The notes: generated by a model not told the origin, from the sequence alone. Shown: positions 27,316 to 36,470, numbered from the stretch's first letter. The stretch is DNA of 64,000 nt from Lederbergia panacisoli (GCF_024626525.1 NZ_JANJGU010000001.1:124001-188000), one strand, 5' to 3'. Numbers and translations are program-made.

Positions 27316-27520
27316 TTTTCTCACCACTTTTCTAATTGTTTTCATAAAATATACGCTTCTAAAGAAAAAAAGTTTCATAGTTTTATTGTTATTTTTATTT
27401 TGTCGGAATGGTGTCAAAAAAAGTAAAAAAACGTCACTAAATTTATGAATTTTACTATTTTCAAATAGTGATTTTTTTTGTATGATGACAATAGTAATTT
27501 AAAATTAAATACAGCTCATA

Positions 27521-27660
27521 ATTGAGGGAAGGCAAATGGTGCGCCACCTATCCGAGTGCGGAAGGTTCTAGTGGGTTCGATTCCCACCCCGAAATTTTTT
27601 ATGCACTTTTAAAAAATTTCGAGGGTAGGAACGATACTACGGGACTGCCCTAATGGAGGG
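27521..27660 (+). ncRNA. Candidate structured leader RNA with a tRNA-like T arm
   Basis: Upstream of the GNAT gene the sequence can form GGCA/TGCC closing pairs (27531-27534, 27646-27649), hairpin GGTG-CGC-CACC (27538-27548), a T-arm-like hairpin GTGGG-TTCGATT-CCCAC (27571-27587), an 11-bp helix CGAAATTTTTT/AAAAAATTTCG (27590-27600, 27611-27621) and GTAG/CTAC (27625-27640), ending in the GGAGGGG ribosome site. There is no acceptor stem or anticodon arm, so it is not a tRNA. I cannot match it to a known riboswitch class. Confidence 0.55.
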
Positions 27661-27666
27661 GTTCAA

Positions 27667-28230
27667 ATGCTCAAAAAGCGAGAATTGAATGGGCATGAAT
27701 GTTATGTTTTATTTGAACTGATGACGCACCCGGATGTCTTCCCTTTCGTACGCCAAAAAGCCTATTCTTTTGAAGAGTTTATGTTTATGACTAAGCAAAC
27801 GATTGAAGCTGAAGAACGAGGGGAATTGATTTCGAGAACTATTCTTGATGAATGGGAGAATCCCATCGGGACAATTAGTTTATTCGATATAAGAGATCAA
27901 GCAGGATTTCTGGGAACGTGGATTGGAAAACCATACCACGGTAAAGGCTATAATAATTTGGCTAAGGAAGCTTTTTTTCAAGAAATATTTTTTGAAAAAG
28001 ATATTAATACAATCTTTATGAGAATACGCGAAAAAAATGCCCGTTCAAGAAAAGCTGCTGAAAAGCTGCCTTATACTGTAAAAGCAAATGATTCAAGGCC
28101 ATCTATTTTTCAACAATTAAATAAAGATGAGTATATTTATGATTTATACGAAATTCCAAAAGATTTATTTATGATGAATTTTATGAGACAGTCTTCAGAG
28201 CAGGCAGAATTACAACCACTTGAAGCATAA
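27667..28230 (+). CDS. GNAT family N-acetyltransferase (RimJ-like)
   Basis: Acetyl-CoA-dependent N-acetyltransferase of 187 aa. The core shows TWIGKPYHGKGYNNLAKEAF (about residues 79-98), containing the acetyl-CoA pyrophosphate-binding Gly pattern, and FMRIREKNARSRKAAEKL, the helix common in RimJ/RimL types. GGAGGGG lies 6 nt before the ATG. Unusually, it is preceded by a ~140-nt structured region. Substrate unknown. A terminator follows at 28231. Confidence 0.85.
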   Translation: MLKKRELNGHECYVLFELMTHPDVFPFVRQKAYSFEEFMFMTKQTIEAEERGELISRTILDEWENPIGTISLFDIRDQAGFLGTWIGKPYHGKGYNNLAKEAFFQEIFFEKDINTIFMRIREKNARSRKAAEKLPYTVKANDSRPSIFQQLNKDEYIYDLYEIPKDLFMMNFMRQSSEQAELQPLEA

Positions 28231-28260
28231 CAGTCGGTTTATTATTACCGGCTGTTTTTT
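28231..28260 (+). terminator. Intrinsic terminator after GNAT gene
   Basis: 7-bp stem CAGTCGG/CCGGCTG with one GU pair, followed by T6, immediately after the GNAT stop codon. Confidence 0.85.
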
Positions 28261-28304
28261 ATATGTTATAATTGACTTTATCATTTTTATCCACGAGGTT
28301 ATAT

Positions 28305-29672
28305 ATGAAACAGACATTTACCATTAGAGAAAAACTACAACAACTTTGGATTATTTTTACACCTATATTAATCACCCAGCTAGCGATGTTTTCAATGAGT
28401 TTCTTTGATATTATGATGACTGGCAAATATTCTGCCGGCCATTTGGCAGGCGTTGCAGTTGGATCCTCTTTCTGGGTTCCTATCAATACGGGGCTAAGTG
28501 GGATTCTGTTGTCGGTTACGCCTATTGTTGCTCATTTAATAGGTGCCAATAAAAAGAACGAGGTCCCTTTTTCTGTGCTGCAAGGTGTTTATGCAGGGAT
28601 AGCTATGGCCATCCTTATTCTCATTATTGGCTTTTTTGCTTTAGATCCATTGTTAAATGGGATGAACTTGGAGAATGATGTTAGAAAAGTTGCAAAGTAT
28701 TATTTAATATCGATAAGTTTCGGAATCATTCCTCTGTTTGTTTATAATGTTTTACGATCTTTTATAGACGCATTAGGTAAAACGAGAGTTACGATGATCG
28801 TAACGTTACTATCTCTTCCGATCAATGTATCATTAAATTATATATTAATATTCGGCAAATTTGGGCTGCCTGAAATGGGTGGGATTGGAGCAGGAATTGC
28901 TTCAGCAATTACATATTGGTTGATTACTTTTATTGCGATATGGATTATCCATAGAAAAAAACCATTTATCGATTATAAAATTTTTCACTCTCTCCCCAAA
29001 ATATCTTTCAGCAAATGGAAAGAAATCTTTTCTCTCGGCGTGCCAATCGGGTTATCTATTTTTATTGAAACGAGTATCTTTTCCGCAGTCACATTGTTCA
29101 TGAGTGAGTTCGGAACAAAGATTATAGCCGCACACCAAGCAGCTTTAAATTTTTCATCATTCATTTATATGATTCCACTGAGCATCTCTATGGCATTGAC
29201 GATCTTAATTGGTTTTGAATCAGGAGCGAAAAGATTCAAAGATGCAAGACTTTATAGCCTGCTTGGAATTGGTGGAGGAATTACAATCGCTTTGGTAACG
29301 GGAACACTTCTATTTCTTTTTAGAGGTAATATAGCGTATTTGTATAGCAATGATTACGAAGTAGTCGTTCTAATCTCACAGTTTATGTTATTTGGAGTTT
29401 TCTTCCAATTGTCAGATGCCATTCTTGCTCCTATCCAAGGGGCGCTTCGTGGTTATAAAGATGTCAATATGACGTTTATTATGGCGCTAGTTTCTTTTTG
29501 GATCATCGGATTGCCTTTAGGTTATGTATTGGCTAAAAATACAGAATTAGGTCCTTTTGGCTACTGGCTTGGTTTGATAACTGGATTGGCGGTCGGCGCT
29601 ATTACACTTTCATATCGCTTAATTCATGTTCAAAAAATGCAGATTAACATACAAAAAAGCGAACAGGCGTAA
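28305..29672 (+). CDS. MATE family multidrug efflux transporter
   Basis: Twelve-helix MATE exporter (455 aa) of the NorM type, exchanging cations for drugs. The family duplication is visible: SFFDIMMTGKYSAGHLAGVAVGSSFW in the first half and a matching AAHQAALNFSSFIYMIPLSISMALTI in the second. ATG 28305 is chosen because CGAGG lies about 8 nt upstream; the frame opens at 28272. Closest B. subtilis relative is probably YojI, from the same yoj gene neighbourhood. Confidence 0.92.
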   Translation: MKQTFTIREKLQQLWIIFTPILITQLAMFSMSFFDIMMTGKYSAGHLAGVAVGSSFWVPINTGLSGILLSVTPIVAHLIGANKKNEVPFSVLQGVYAGIAMAILILIIGFFALDPLLNGMNLENDVRKVAKYYLISISFGIIPLFVYNVLRSFIDALGKTRVTMIVTLLSLPINVSLNYILIFGKFGLPEMGGIGAGIASAITYWLITFIAIWIIHRKKPFIDYKIFHSLPKISFSKWKEIFSLGVPIGLSIFIETSIFSAVTLFMSEFGTKIIAAHQAALNFSSFIYMIPLSISMALTILIGFESGAKRFKDARLYSLLGIGGGITIALVTGTLLFLFRGNIAYLYSNDYEVVVLISQFMLFGVFFQLSDAILAPIQGALRGYKDVNMTFIMALVSFWIIGLPLGYVLAKNTELGPFGYWLGLITGLAVGAITLSYRLIHVQKMQINIQKSEQA

Positions 29673-29706
29673 CCTAACGATAATCAGGTTACGTGTTCGC
29701 TTTTTT
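29659..29706. terminator. Bidirectional terminator between MATE and CAP genes
   Basis: Long hairpin: GCGAAC/GTTCGC outer stem plus GTAACCT/AGGTTAC inner stem, followed by T6 and preceded by A6, overlapping the MATE stop codon. Confidence 0.88.
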
Positions 29707-29719
29707 ATTTTGTTTGAAA

Positions 29720-30511
29720 TTACTTACCGATGAATTGCTGTGTCCAGTAGTTGCCATTAGCTACATGTCCAACACCGATATGAGTGTAGCCGCTATTTAT
29801 AATATTTGCGCGGTGTCCTTCACTATTCATCCAAGCTTTAACTACTTCTTGAGGAGATTGTTGTCCCATCGCAATGTTTTCACCAGCAGAACGATATGTG
29901 ATGCCAAATTTTTTCATCATATCAAATGGTGAACCGTATGTTGGGCTTGTATGGCTGAAATAATTATTGACAGACATATCTCTTGATTTTTCTCTAGCTA
30001 CTTTACTTAATTCAATATCTACTTTAAGTGGCGCAAGACCATTTTTTGCTCTTTCTTGATTTGTCAAATCAACAACTTGCTGCTCAAAAGCACTTAATTG
30101 TGAGTTTGTTTGTGGTGCAGGCTTTGCTGTTTGTTGTTGAACTGGTTTTTGTTCAGGTTGTTGAACCGGCTTTTCAGCTGGTTTTTGAACCGGTTGCTGA
30201 ACTGGCTGTTGAACTGGTTGTTTTGTTGGCTGCTGAACTGGCTTTTGTGCAGTTTGAGCCGGAGCCGGTTGTTTCACAGCTTGTTGATTGTTACTTGGCG
30301 AAAATTGTTGGAAATTAAAGTATTGATTCACATCTATATTATATTGTTTCATTATTTGATTATATAAATCTTGATAATTTGAAGCATTAACTTGATAGTA
30401 TACTACTTTTGTTTTTACTGGTTGAAATTCAGCTGCATCCGCTTTTCCTGCGGTAAAAGGTGCGGCTAGAAGTGCGGCTGCTGCTACAGTAGACATGACT
30501 AGTTTTTTCAT
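29720..30511 (-). CDS. Secreted CAP/SCP domain protein (YkwD-like)
   Basis: 263-aa exported protein. Signal peptide MKKLVMSTVAAAALLAAP with cleavage near ADAAEF; a ~60-residue low-complexity Gln/Pro/Lys/Val linker (about residues 75-140, PVQQPVQ-type repeats); C-terminal CAP domain (about 145-263) with FSHTSPTYGSP, AGENIA and HRANIINSGYTHIGVG, carrying the conserved His/Glu residues. Such proteins occur on Bacillus cells and spores; biochemical role is unsettled. GGGAGGA precedes the ATG. The linker is likely length-variable between strains. Confidence 0.92.
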   Translation of the reverse strand: MKKLVMSTVAAAALLAAPFTAGKADAAEFQPVKTKVVYYQVNASNYQDLYNQIMKQYNIDVNQYFNFQQFSPSNNQQAVKQPAPAQTAQKPVQQPTKQPVQQPVQQPVQKPAEKPVQQPEQKPVQQQTAKPAPQTNSQLSAFEQQVVDLTNQERAKNGLAPLKVDIELSKVAREKSRDMSVNNYFSHTSPTYGSPFDMMKKFGITYRSAGENIAMGQQSPQEVVKAWMNSEGHRANIINSGYTHIGVGHVANGNYWTQQFIGK

Positions 30512-30876
30512 TTATTTTTTTCCTCCCTTAATCTCTCATTTCGTTTGCATGATTATATTAACATATGTTTTTATGTAATATTTAAGGGAGGAATTGCCAT
30601 AATACTATTTTAAATGATTTAATTAATCATTTTCATTATTTCTTTTCTTACAATCTATGATTTAAGCACCTTATTCTATTAATCCTCTTCATGGCTTACA
30701 TTAGGAATTTTTCCAATCGTCCGTAAGCTTTGCCATAAATTTCAATAAATAATGTATTGACAGCTTTTTAAAAACGTTCATTTATTACTAATGTTACGAT
30801 TATGTTTCAAACGTTAAGCTTATAAAATAACTGATTTTGGAGAAAACTATTGATAAAAATACAGTAGGAGGACTAT
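30512..30876. other. Divergent intergenic region, candidate promoter
   Basis: About 365 bp between the CAP gene and the zinc-ribbon gene. TTGACA at 30757-30762 is followed, with a 17-18-nt spacer, by TTTATT-like sequence and could drive the plus-strand gene. TATAAT occurs on the minus strand near 30547-30555, suitable for the CAP gene. I see nothing else. Confidence 0.4.
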
Positions 30877-31119
30877 ATGAGTACTCGATATTGCTGTCCC
30901 AATTGTAAAACAAATCGTTCACGCTTTAATATCATTGATCAAATTGCCCATTCAGTAAAATTAGATCCACAAACAGGAGAAACGATAGAAGAGTATGAAA
31001 ATGCTGCTGATGCGGGACCTTTTCATACAATATATAATGGTCCCGAAAGAAGAATACAATGTGGATCATGCGGGTTAATAGAAGATGAAAGAACATTTAT
31101 TAAGTTTGCTGAGAGATGA
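30877..31119 (+). CDS. Small zinc-ribbon protein
   Basis: 80 aa with two CxxC knuckles, CPNC (residues 8-11) and CGSC (residues 67-70), so a zinc ribbon is very likely. Between them is an acidic stretch and [14 protein letters not shown] lies about 8 nt before the ATG. I do not recognise a named family. The gene stands alone and is followed by an interspersed repeat. Confidence 0.7.
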   Translation: MSTRYCCPNCKTNRSRFNIIDQIAHSVKLDPQTGETIEEYENAADAGPFHTIYNGPERRIQCGSCGLIEDERTFIKFAER

Positions 31120-31125
31120 TGAGAA

Positions 31126-31211
31126 AAGCGGAACGTCTTGCTCATCGACGTACAGGCCCATAGGGTGTGGGTCCGTCGAAAGTTTGCCGATCAGCGATGC
31201 CGCTTGAGCTG
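31126..31211. repeat. Interspersed repeat copy 1
   Basis: GC-richer, partly palindromic element with GACGTACAGGCCCA (31147-31160) and GGGTCCGTCGA, foldable into CGAC..GGCCCA/TGGGTCC..GTCG. The 14-mer recurs identically at 46388-46401 with GGATCCGTCGA following. Non-coding; located between convergent genes. Confidence 0.75.
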
Positions 31212-31223
31212 AACAAAATGTAA

Positions 31224-31248
31224 AAGGACTCCAATTGCTGGAGTCCTT
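31224..31248 (-). terminator. Intrinsic terminator after ctpA
   Basis: Perfect 10-bp stem AAGGACTCCA/TGGAGTCCTT with ATTGC loop and a T-run on the minus strand, 7 nt past the ctpA stop. Confidence 0.88.
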
Positions 31249-31254
31249 GCGTTC

Positions 31255-32715
31255 TTATTTATTAGGTTTAGTTAAAACTTCAACTGCTTTTTTAACTTGT
31301 GGATCATTCTTTTGGATATGTTCACTCAGTTTACTCATTAATTTGACCGTTGTATTCCCAGTTAAAATTCCGTTTGTTTTAAGCTTTTCAGCTTTTTGAA
31401 ATTTTTTAACGGCATTTGCAGTGTCTGTATCATAGAAGCCATCTATTTTCCCTGGTTTATATCCTAATACTTTCAACATCTCTTCCGCAGCTTTTACATC
31501 ATTTGAAGCGGATGATACTTTTAACTTTTTATCGGGATCAATATACGTCAAATTCGCATAATCAGGCAAGGAAACTTTAACATCCGGTTCAATCCCTTTT
31601 TTATGGATCCAGTTGCCGTTTGGTGTTAACCATTTTGCCATTGTATATTTAACGTTGGAACCATCCTGAAAATTATTAACTGTTTGTACGGTTCCCTTTC
31701 CGAACGATTTATCACCAATTAAAGGAATATTTGCTGTTTCACTTACAGCACCTGCAAAAATTTCTGATGCACTGGCACTACCTTCGTCTATTAGTACTAC
31801 AGTAGGGATATTGATTTTCTCCCCGCCCTGTGCGACCGTTTTTTCAATTGTTCCATCTCGATATTCAACTTGAACAATGTTGCTGCCTTCTGGCACAAAG
31901 AGATTGGCCATCTCGATAGCCTGATCTAAAAGTCCTCCAGGATTTCTTCTTAAATCAATAATAAGTGATTCCATTCCTTTATCTTTCATTTCATTCATGG
32001 CTACTGCTAAATCATCAAAAGTATGTTTGGAAAATGTCGTGATTTGTATTTTTGCCACATTATTTTCCAGCATATCTGCGTAAACAGTATTAATAGGAAT
32101 ATCATCCCTTGTGATTGTTACTTTCATTAAGTCTGTGCTTTCTGCTCGCTGAATACTAAGAGTTACTTTTGTTCCCTTTTCTCCCCGAATAAGAAGAACT
32201 GCTTCATTAGCAGTCATCCCTTGAATGTTTTTATCATCGACGGCGATAATCTTATCATTTGGTTTTATACCTGCTTTTTCCGCTGGTGAACCTTTTATTG
32301 GAGAAACAACAACGATATTTCCATTTAACTCTTGTATTTCCGCGCCAATACCTTGAAAAGATGCAGAAATACTTTCTTGAAATTTTTCGTTTTCCTCTTT
32401 TGTCATATAATCGGAATACGGATCATCCAAGGCATTTACCATACCAGCAATAGCCCCGTCAATTAATTTTTTTTGATCTACGTTTTCATAATACTTCTCA
32501 TCAAGCATATCGAAAGCATCATATAATTTATTAAATTCTTTCCTTTCTTGGATCGCGACACTTACAGCTTTTTCATCTCCGAACGAAAGTGCCGCCAATG
32601 TAATACCGGCAGTTGCGAAAACTAAAAGAAAAATGAGCATAATAAACTTGAATTTTTTTATACGGATATAGCTATTTTCTTCTGAATGACTGTCTAACTT
32701 ATTTTCTTCTTCCAT
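31255..32715 (-). CDS. ctpA: Carboxy-terminal processing serine protease CtpA (S41)
   Basis: Membrane-anchored tail-specific protease (486 aa). N-terminal TM segment (about residues 25-45), PDZ domain near residues 105-185 (IQELNGNIVVVSPIKGSPAEKAGI), catalytic S41 core with Ser in DEGSASASEIFAGA and Lys in GDKSFGKGTVQT, and a C-terminal peptidoglycan-binding domain (about 395-470: LGYKPGKIDGFYDTDTANAVK). Synteny with yodJ-deoD points to CtpA rather than CtpB. ATG 32715 is preferred (GGTGAT upstream); the frame opens at 32733. Confidence 0.93.
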   Translation of the reverse strand: MEEENKLDSHSEENSYIRIKKFKFIMLIFLLVFATAGITLAALSFGDEKAVSVAIQERKEFNKLYDAFDMLDEKYYENVDQKKLIDGAIAGMVNALDDPYSDYMTKEENEKFQESISASFQGIGAEIQELNGNIVVVSPIKGSPAEKAGIKPNDKIIAVDDKNIQGMTANEAVLLIRGEKGTKVTLSIQRAESTDLMKVTITRDDIPINTVYADMLENNVAKIQITTFSKHTFDDLAVAMNEMKDKGMESLIIDLRRNPGGLLDQAIEMANLFVPEGSNIVQVEYRDGTIEKTVAQGGEKINIPTVVLIDEGSASASEIFAGAVSETANIPLIGDKSFGKGTVQTVNNFQDGSNVKYTMAKWLTPNGNWIHKKGIEPDVKVSLPDYANLTYIDPDKKLKVSSASNDVKAAEEMLKVLGYKPGKIDGFYDTDTANAVKKFQKAEKLKTNGILTGNTTVKLMSKLSEHIQKNDPQVKKAVEVLTKPNK

Positions 32716-32833
32716 CAAAATCACCACTTTCATTTCCAGCAGAAGAGCCTAGTAACAACTTCTCTTATGTAAATAACATTGTACTGTAATTTCAATATTT
32801 TATCAGCTTTTTTAACATTAATAAAGAGGAAAA

Positions 32834-32878
32834 GCCAAGCTTTCTCAAAGCCATGGTACATACTTCGAGAAGCTTGGC
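32834..32878 (-). terminator. Intrinsic terminator after yodJ
   Basis: 12-13-bp stem GCCAAGCTTTCTC/GAGAAGCTTGGC with one unpaired base and a 20-nt loop; T-rich tail on the minus strand (toward ctpA). Confidence 0.75.
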
Positions 32879-32889
32879 CTTCTTAATAT

Positions 32890-33714
32890 TTATAATTTCC
32901 GGACTTCTTGGAAAAACTCTTCAAGCGTCCAACCATTTTTATACATTATTTGGGCATTTTTTTCTCCAACATAACGAAAATGCCACGGTTCAAACTGATA
33001 GCCCGTTATTTTTTCCTTATCTTTCGGATAACGAAGGATAAAGCCAAAACGGTGAGCATTTTCTTTTAGCCATTTCCCTTCATCAGTATCTTCAAATTCT
33101 TCGACTAGTAAATACTGTACGCTTTCACTGGATATGTCCATAGCTAGTCCAGTTTGGTGCTCACTTTTCCCTGGAAAAGCAACTGCTTGCAACGCTTCTT
33201 CCTCGCCAACTTTTCCAATTTCATTGTTTAAAATGGATTCTTGTCTAGCATAGGATCGATACCCTGATACAGCAAAAAGGTGAATATTTGATTCCTTTGC
33301 AGCAGAAAACATTTTTTCAAGTGCTGAACCAGCTTCTTTTCGTAAATAACTTTTTTCTATGTCTTGATTCCCAAATGAAAATGGAACTTTAGGTCGTACT
33401 AAATCATCGGGAATATATGAGCCAGGTAAAGCAAATTCTTTATTGACCAATGCTAAAGTGTTAGTTGCATTGACAATCTCTTTAATACCATTTACTTCTT
33501 TAATCGCATTGAAGTAGGCTGCTTCAAGTGCAAGTGATGATTCTTCTTCCCCTTTAGCGTTGCTTGCATAATTTTCCTTCGTTTGCTCATTCCGTTCAGC
33601 CAATTGTGGATTTTTTTCAGCTTTTTCTAGAGGCTTTTCATTTATAAACGGAATATCCACTGAACAAGCTGAGAGAAGAACAGCTGCAGCTAGTGTAATG
33701 ATTAATTTTTTCAT
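32890..33714 (-). CDS. yodJ: D-alanyl-D-alanine carboxypeptidase lipoprotein (VanY family, YodJ)
   Basis: Peptidoglycan DD-carboxypeptidase of the M15B/VanY type (about 274 aa). Lipoprotein signal with lipobox LLSAC near residues 17-21 from ATG 33714. Catalytic zinc site: GKSEHQTGLAMDIS (His and Asp ligands) and EPWHFRYVG (catalytic Glu and His). It trims the terminal D-Ala of pentapeptides. Located between ctpA and deoD, as in B. subtilis; separated from deoD by 33 nt and probably cotranscribed. Confidence 0.93.
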   Translation of the reverse strand: MKKLIITLAAAVLLSACSVDIPFINEKPLEKAEKNPQLAERNEQTKENYASNAKGEEESSLALEAAYFNAIKEVNGIKEIVNATNTLALVNKEFALPGSYIPDDLVRPKVPFSFGNQDIEKSYLRKEAGSALEKMFSAAKESNIHLFAVSGYRSYARQESILNNEIGKVGEEEALQAVAFPGKSEHQTGLAMDISSESVQYLLVEEFEDTDEGKWLKENAHRFGFILRYPKDKEKITGYQFEPWHFRYVGEKNAQIMYKNGWTLEEFFQEVRKL

Positions 33715-33747
33715 AATTACCCACATTTCTATTTCTTCAATTATAAA

Positions 33748-34455
33748 TTAAGCTTCTTTAATTGCTGCTTCTAGTGCTACTTCAATCATATCATTAAATG
33801 TCGTCTGTCTTTCTTCAGCTGAAGTAACCTCACCTGTTATAATATGGTCACTCACAGTCAATACAGATAGTGCTTTTCGACCATATTTCGAAGCAAGAGT
33901 ATATAGGGCGGATGTTTCCATTTCAAGTGCAAGTATACCATATTGCGCCCATTTTTCATGTTCTGCATTATCATTGTAGAACATATCAGCTGTGAATACA
34001 TTGCCCACCTTAACATGCAGACCCTTCTCTACGGCCCCATCATAAGCATTTTTAAGTAATTCAAAAGAGGCAGTTGGAGCATAATCAATGCCGTTAAAGG
34101 TTAAGCGATTCATTTGTGAGTCTGTGGATGCCGTCATCGCAAGAATAACATCGCGAACCTTTACATCTTTTTGAATGGCTCCGCAAGTTCCCACTCTAAT
34201 TAAATTTTGAACATCATAACTTTGCATTAACTCATTAATATAAATAGATATCGAAGGAACTCCCATTCCTGTACCTTGCACTGATATTCTTTTACCCTTA
34301 TAAGCACCAGTGAAACCAAACATATTACGTACTTCATTATAGCAAACCGCATTTTCAAGAAATGTTTCTGCTATATATTTTGCACGCAATGGATCACCTG
34401 GTAATAGAACTGTTTCAGCAATATCGCCTTGTTTAGCTGCAATATGAATACTCAA
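33748..34455 (-). CDS. deoD: Purine-nucleoside phosphorylase DeoD type
   Basis: Hexameric PNP (235 aa) that phosphorolyses purine (deoxy)nucleosides. Start [30 protein letters not shown] includes the His and the Gly/Asp phosphate-binding region; RVGTCGAI near residue 87, [11 protein letters not shown] near residue 178 and TVSDHI near residue 202 complete the active site. GGAGGG precedes the ATG. First gene of a deoD-yodJ unit. Confidence 0.96.
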   Translation of the reverse strand: MSIHIAAKQGDIAETVLLPGDPLRAKYIAETFLENAVCYNEVRNMFGFTGAYKGKRISVQGTGMGVPSISIYINELMQSYDVQNLIRVGTCGAIQKDVKVRDVILAMTASTDSQMNRLTFNGIDYAPTASFELLKNAYDGAVEKGLHVKVGNVFTADMFYNDNAEHEKWAQYGILALEMETSALYTLASKYGRKALSVLTVSDHIITGEVTSAEERQTTFNDMIEVALEAAIKEA

Positions 34456-34573
34456 GAAAATCCCTCCTAAATCTTTTCTATCCTTATTCTAATTCTTTCA
34501 TTCCTTCCATGCAAATTTTGTAGAAAAAAGAATGGTGAATTGTGAAGAATTAGTAAAAAAGCCAAAATAAAAA

Positions 34574-34592
34574 CGCCAAAATGAATTTGGCG
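34574..34592 (-). terminator. Intrinsic terminator after yozD
   Basis: Perfect 7-bp stem CGCCAAA/TTTGGCG with ATGAA loop, then T5 on the minus strand. Confidence 0.82.
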
Positions 34593-34613
34593 AAAAACGT
34601 GCAAACGTTACGG

Positions 34614-34781
34614 TTACTCATCCCACTCTTCAATAATACATTTTGAAATTAAATAGTCAAAAGTGATATCAGCCAATTCTTCGGATTCAAGTTCCGTAGG
34701 AGTAAAGCCTCTTTTAATAAGCTCACGATAGAAAAATTCAGCGATTTCCTCTGTATCAATGAATAATTCAGTTTCACGCAT
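34614..34781 (-). CDS. yozD: YozD family protein
   Basis: 55-aa acidic helical protein: DTEEIAEFFYRELIKRGF and EELADITFDYLISK match the YozD family as I recall it. GGGAGAGAAGGG lies just before ATG 34781. Function unknown. It lies 36 nt downstream of the yozE gene and ends in a hairpin terminator. Confidence 0.82.
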   Translation of the reverse strand: MRETELFIDTEEIAEFFYRELIKRGFTPTELESEELADITFDYLISKCIIEEWDE

Positions 34782-34816
34782 ACCCTTCTCTCCCTTTCTG
34801 AATTCTCTATCTAAAT

Positions 34817-35041
34817 TTATTTTTTCTCAGCTTCTAAATATAATTCCCAAACATGATCAAAAAGCGCCAATGTTGGTAAATACTCTCCATTCAGCTCTAA
34901 GTAGCCACTAATTTCATGGTAATCATCCGAGTATTTCGGGAAGCTGTGGTCTTTATACGCATCGTTCGCAAATTTGCAAATATCATCTTTTAAATGTGGT
35001 TGCCTAAATTTCATAAGAAAATGGTAAAAGGATTTATTCAT
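34817..35041 (-). CDS. yozE: YozE family protein
   Basis: 74-aa SAM-like-fold protein: KSFYHFLMKFRQPHLKDDIC, DHSFPKYSDDYHEISGYLE and the aromatic C-terminal helix match YozE. ATG 35041 is chosen because AAAGGCGG lies 10 nt upstream; the frame opens at 35068. Function unknown. Probably cotranscribed with yozD. Confidence 0.85.
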   Translation of the reverse strand: MNKSFYHFLMKFRQPHLKDDICKFANDAYKDHSFPKYSDDYHEISGYLELNGEYLPTLALFDHVWELYLEAEKK

Positions 35042-35180
35042 AAATATTAATCCGCCTTTCAGTAACATTCTTCTAACAAATATAGCGGATTGGGCTTTAA
35101 TCGTAAATGCATTTATTTATTTATTTAGAAGGAATTCTTTTTTATCAATGTATGCACATAGTCAATATTCATTCGTAATA

Positions 35181-35211
35181 AATTAGCCCCCAAAAGATTC
35201 GGGGGCTAATT
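35181..35211 (-). terminator. Intrinsic terminator after YjcZ-type gene
   Basis: Perfect 11-bp stem AATTAGCCCCC/GGGGGCTAATT with an AAAAGATTC loop; T-rich on the minus strand, starting 2 nt past the stop. Confidence 0.87.
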
Positions 35212-35212
35212 T

Positions 35213-35383
35213 TTAATTTGGAAATGCCCAGCAGGCGCCAATAATGATCAATAGGATAAACAATACTACGATTAGCGCAAAGCCATTACCACCTACAAAA
35301 CCGCCACCATAACCACAGCCACCGTACATTGGATAAGATGGGCAACAGCCGTCGTAACCGTAGCCTCCATAGCCTCCATACAT
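35213..35383 (-). CDS. YjcZ family sporulation peptide
   Basis: 56-aa Gly/Tyr-rich peptide ([17 protein letters not shown]...) ending in a single hydrophobic helix [19 protein letters not shown], the layout of YjcZ-family sporulation peptides. GAGGAG lies about 9 nt before ATG 35383. Likely expressed in the mother cell or spore coat by family analogy; the role is unknown. Own terminator overlaps the stop region. Confidence 0.85.
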   Translation of the reverse strand: MYGGYGGYGYDGCCPSYPMYGGCGYGGGFVGGNGFALIVVLFILLIIIGACWAFPN

Positions 35384-35473
35384 ATCATTCACTCCTCAAT
35401 TCTTTAATATCTTCGTTCCTATACTATGTATGTGAGTAATGGGCGGTTTGTGCGTTCGCCCATATAATGAAAA

Positions 35474-35496
35474 AAGCACCCAATGACTGGATGCTT
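35474..35496 (-). terminator. Intrinsic terminator of msrAB
   Basis: 9-bp stem with one mismatch (AAGCATCCA with TGGGTGCTT on the minus strand) and T6 tail, 11 nt past the msrB stop. Confidence 0.8.
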
Positions 35497-35506
35497 AAAT
35501 CAACTA

Positions 35507-35932
35507 TTATAAAAATAATTTTTCATACTTTTCATAGCCTTCTTTTTTCAGTTCTTCCTTAGGGATGAAGCGGAGTGCAGCGGAATTGATACAATACCTG
35601 AGATTCGAAGGTCCGGGGCCATCTGGAAAAACATGTCCTAAATGAGAATCCGCTTCTATACTTCTAACCTCAGTTCGAATCATCCCATGACTTAAATCTT
35701 CTTTCTCCAATAATTCATTATCATCGATCGGTTTCGTAAAGCTTGGCCACCCACATCCAGCATCATATTGATCTCTTGAACTAAAAAGGGGTTTCCCGGA
35801 GACGATATCTACATAAATTCCATCTGCTTCATTATTCCAAAATTCATTGTCAAATGGAGGTTCCGTTCCATTATTCTGCGTTACATGAAATTGCATCGGT
35901 GTAAGTCTATTCCTTAATTTTTCTTTATCCAT
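35507..35932 (-). CDS. msrB: Peptide methionine-R-sulfoxide reductase MsrB
   Basis: Reduces R-methionine sulfoxide in oxidised proteins (141 aa). [11 protein letters not shown] near residue 60, DSHLGHVF near residue 98 and the catalytic Cys in [11 protein letters not shown] near residue 118. The zinc CxxC pairs seen in some MsrBs are absent. ATG 35932 has GGGGGAA upstream and overlaps the msrA stop by 8 nt, giving translational coupling; the open frame further upstream is read-back into msrA. Confidence 0.95.
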   Translation of the reverse strand: MDKEKLRNRLTPMQFHVTQNNGTEPPFDNEFWNNEADGIYVDIVSGKPLFSSRDQYDAGCGWPSFTKPIDDNELLEKEDLSHGMIRTEVRSIEADSHLGHVFPDGPGPSNLRYCINSAALRFIPKEELKKEGYEKYEKLFL

Positions 35933-36470
35933 TTGAATTCCCCCAATGCATTTTAATAAAATGTTTTCTTCCTGACCCCAGTTGATAGGCTTCATAACGT
36001 TCAGGGTCTTTACGATAAAAATGTTGATGATATTCTTCCGCGGGATAAAAGATACTTGCTTGCTCAATTGGAACGACAATAGGACGAGAAAATCTGCCGC
36101 TGTTTTCTAGCTCCTTTTTTGACTGTTCTGCAAGTTGCTTTTGCTCTTCAGAATGATAAAATATCGCTGTTCGGTAGGACTCACCACGATCGTAAAATTG
36201 TCCACCTGTATCCGTCGGGTCAATTTGCATCCAAAAAATATCCAGCAAGCGCTCATACGGAAAAATGTTTGGATTAAATGTAATTTGCACCGCTTCCGTA
36301 TGTCCCGTATGACCTGAACATACTTCTTCATACGTAGGATTCTCAGTCTTTCCGCCAGTATAGCCTGAAACAACTTTTTCGATTCCCGGTTGTTCATCAA
36401 AAGGCTTCACCATACACCAAAAACACCCGCCTGCAAATGTGGCCAATTCACTGCCTGTAGATTTCTCCAT
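35925..36470 (-). CDS. msrA: Peptide methionine-S-sulfoxide reductase MsrA
   Basis: Reduces S-methionine sulfoxide (181 aa). The catalytic motif GGCFWCM is at residues 13-19 and [11 protein letters not shown] near residues 50-60; [16 protein letters not shown] is the usual C-terminal signature. ATG 36470 is preceded by GGAAGGAGG; the frame opens at 36509. Forms an overlapping operon with msrB, as in B. subtilis. Confidence 0.95.
   Translation of the reverse strand: MEKSTGSELATFAGGCFWCMVKPFDEQPGIEKVVSGYTGGKTENPTYEEVCSGHTGHTEAVQITFNPNIFPYERLLDIFWMQIDPTDTGGQFYDRGESYRTAIFYHSEEQKQLAEQSKKELENSGRFSRPIVVPIEQASIFYPAEEYHQHFYRKDPERYEAYQLGSGRKHFIKMHWGNSNG

Noticed and set aside
27571-27587. tRNA gene suggested by GTGGG-TTCGATT-CCCAC
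   Set aside because: No matching acceptor stem, D arm or anticodon arm can be built around it; kept only as a structured leader candidate.
35933-36079. Extended N-terminus of msrB
   Set aside because: It lies inside the msrA coding sequence; the ATG at 35932 has a good ribosome site and starts the conserved protein.
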